From Hedera helix (taxonomy: Eukaryota; Streptophyta; Magnoliopsida; Apiales; Araliaceae), in NCBI GenBank assembly GCA_947179155.2, contig OX359276.1, forward strand, positions 42,494,192-42,558,191: a stretch of 64,000 nt of DNA, written 5' to 3'. Position 1 is the first letter of the stretch. Every line of letters starts with the position of its first letter. The position numbers and the translations under genes are program-made. Under the pieces are notes generated by a model. That model searched no databases, had not been told where the DNA came from, and saw only the letters and a list, made by a program, of their open reading frames with translations. Below, one piece after another: positions 63,199-64,000 of this stretch.

Positions 63199-63767
63199 TC
63201 ATGACCTTATCACCTGAGCAACAATCACGGTGATATCATCAAGCTTCCCGCCTGCGCATCATAAAAATTGGTTATATTGGTTGGCGGAAAGAAAGAAAAA
63301 AAGAACAGTGCTGTTAACTATCAAGTTCACCAGGTCATGCCTGTTAATTTCATTCCTAGAAATTTCTTCCAAGATGGTACGTCAAAACCCTGCTCATGCA
63401 GACAAATAAAGCATATTATGGCCCTGCTGCTGATGTATAGTTATCATTAATGGAAGCTGAAGTTTGATTTGATGTTTACCCTGGATCTGGCCTCCAGTGA
63501 AAATGGGGAATCAAATTTGGTATCTACCGAGTGATTGCGAGCTAGATCAGCTAGTGCCTTTGCTAGTGTTGAAATCAGGAATTAGTTAGAAAACTATAGA
63601 AATGCATCACCAATTTTCAAACAGATGCCATTAACTCAGGAAACGCCTTACCAGCCTCAGCAACATCAGTGTGACTGGCCATTGTTGAGACAATTTCATG
63701 GTCAAATACATTGTCAAAAAGCCCATCTAAGCCCATGATGATGGTATCTCCCTCCACTAACTCCACA
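63199..63767 (-). CDS. PBCP: Protein phosphatase 2C, PBCP type (3' exons; 5' part outside window)
   Basis: Four exons on the minus strand: 63767-63652, 63562-63480, 63389-63341, 63251-63199 (stop TGA). The joined frame is continuous (phases 1, 0, 1). Reading in order: VELVEGDTIIMGLDGLFDN (metal-binding DG motif), then FDHEIVSTM, DVAEA/AKALADLA, SPFSLEARSR/GFDVPSWKKF, LGMKLTG/GKLDDITVIVAQ (the C-terminal PP2C DD motif) and IRS. This matches the plastid PP2C subgroup with Arabidopsis PBCP (At2g30170), which dephosphorylates photosystem II core proteins. Oddities: the usual GSDGLFD has Leu for Ser, and the last intron appears to begin with GC. Bases 63768-64000 look intronic; upstream exons are not in the window. 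Confidence 0.88.
63252..63340 (-). other. Probable GC-AG intron of the PP2C gene
   Basis: 89 bases, donor ACAG/GCATGA and acceptor GCGCAG/GC. Only this join keeps the conserved K-L-T-G-G-K-L-D-D run in frame; no GT donor nearby does. Confidence 0.7.
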
Positions 63768-64000
63768 CTGCAAACCTATTGAGGGGGAGGGAAGGGGAAG
63801 ATTATTTGATAATGATGAACATGAATGCATGCCATCACGATAATATGGATTTTCACAGATTTGTAAAGAAACAATATATTTGTTTGTCAGTCTACCAAAG
63901 TAGCACACCAGAATTTGGCAATAGCAGATACATGTATAACTCAAGGGGGAAAAAAAGTTGTATCAGTCCCAAATGAATACACGGGATGCCTAGCATTGCG
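63768..64000 (-). other. Probable intron of the PP2C gene
   Basis: Ends (complement) with a pyrimidine-rich run and TTTGCAG at 63768. No coding stretch matching the family is seen up to the window edge. Confidence 0.6.

Overview
This is plant nuclear DNA, almost certainly from a eudicot: intron-containing plant genes (GT-AG introns, one probable GC-AG intron) sit in AT-rich intergenic DNA filled with long-LTR Ty3/gypsy elements. The species cannot be read from the window.

Host genes, in order: the 3' part of a ubiquitin-activating enzyme E1 gene (1-2945, +); a glutaredoxin-fold protein with a C-terminal CxxC zinc-finger region (27227-28039, +); an NSP2-like GRAS regulator (29004-30551, +); a two-exon PPR protein (31562-36095, -) with a 3-kb intron holding a fold-back element; and the 3' exons of a PBCP-type protein phosphatase 2C (63199-63767, -). 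UBA1, the PPR gene and the PP2C are, as I recall, close neighbours in Arabidopsis (At2g30110, At2g30100, At2g30170), so this looks like one ancestral block stretched by transposons. No operon-like relation exists; the genes are independent units of protein turnover, redox/metal chemistry, transcription, organelle RNA metabolism and thylakoid dephosphorylation.

Mobile DNA dominates. Family A is a chromodomain-type (Tekay/Del-like) Ty3/gypsy family with 2.4-3.4 kb LTRs: a solo LTR (4167-6604), a complete element with perfect AATAA target duplications (6807-16945), a solo LTR (41439-43805, TGTTG duplications) and a rearranged LTR-internal-LTR-partial internal array (46894-57884). Family B has very long LTRs (about 4.7 kb), a canonical tRNA-iMet primer site and only 2.1 kb of non-coding interior: a LARD-like element spanning 37598-61667, into which two family A insertions are nested. 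A related solo LTR lies at 19795-23560 (GGTGA duplications). A 521-bp TRIM lies at 17802-18322.

Layout: 1-3.1 kb UBA1; 4-17 kb family A; 17-18.5 kb TRIM inside a possible gene relic; 19.8-23.6 kb family B-type solo LTR; 23.6-27 kb AT-rich, no gene seen; 27-36.1 kb gene island; 37.6-61.7 kb nested LARD complex; 63-64 kb PP2C.

The most unusual items are the LARD and its nested history (one family A insertion has an 'empty site' preserved in the partner LTR), a family A first ORF that does not look like gag and overlaps pol in a +1 frame in two copies, arrays of AT-rich palindromes inside the LTRs, the nested-hairpin fold-back element in the PPR intron, and a probable GC-AG intron in the phosphatase.
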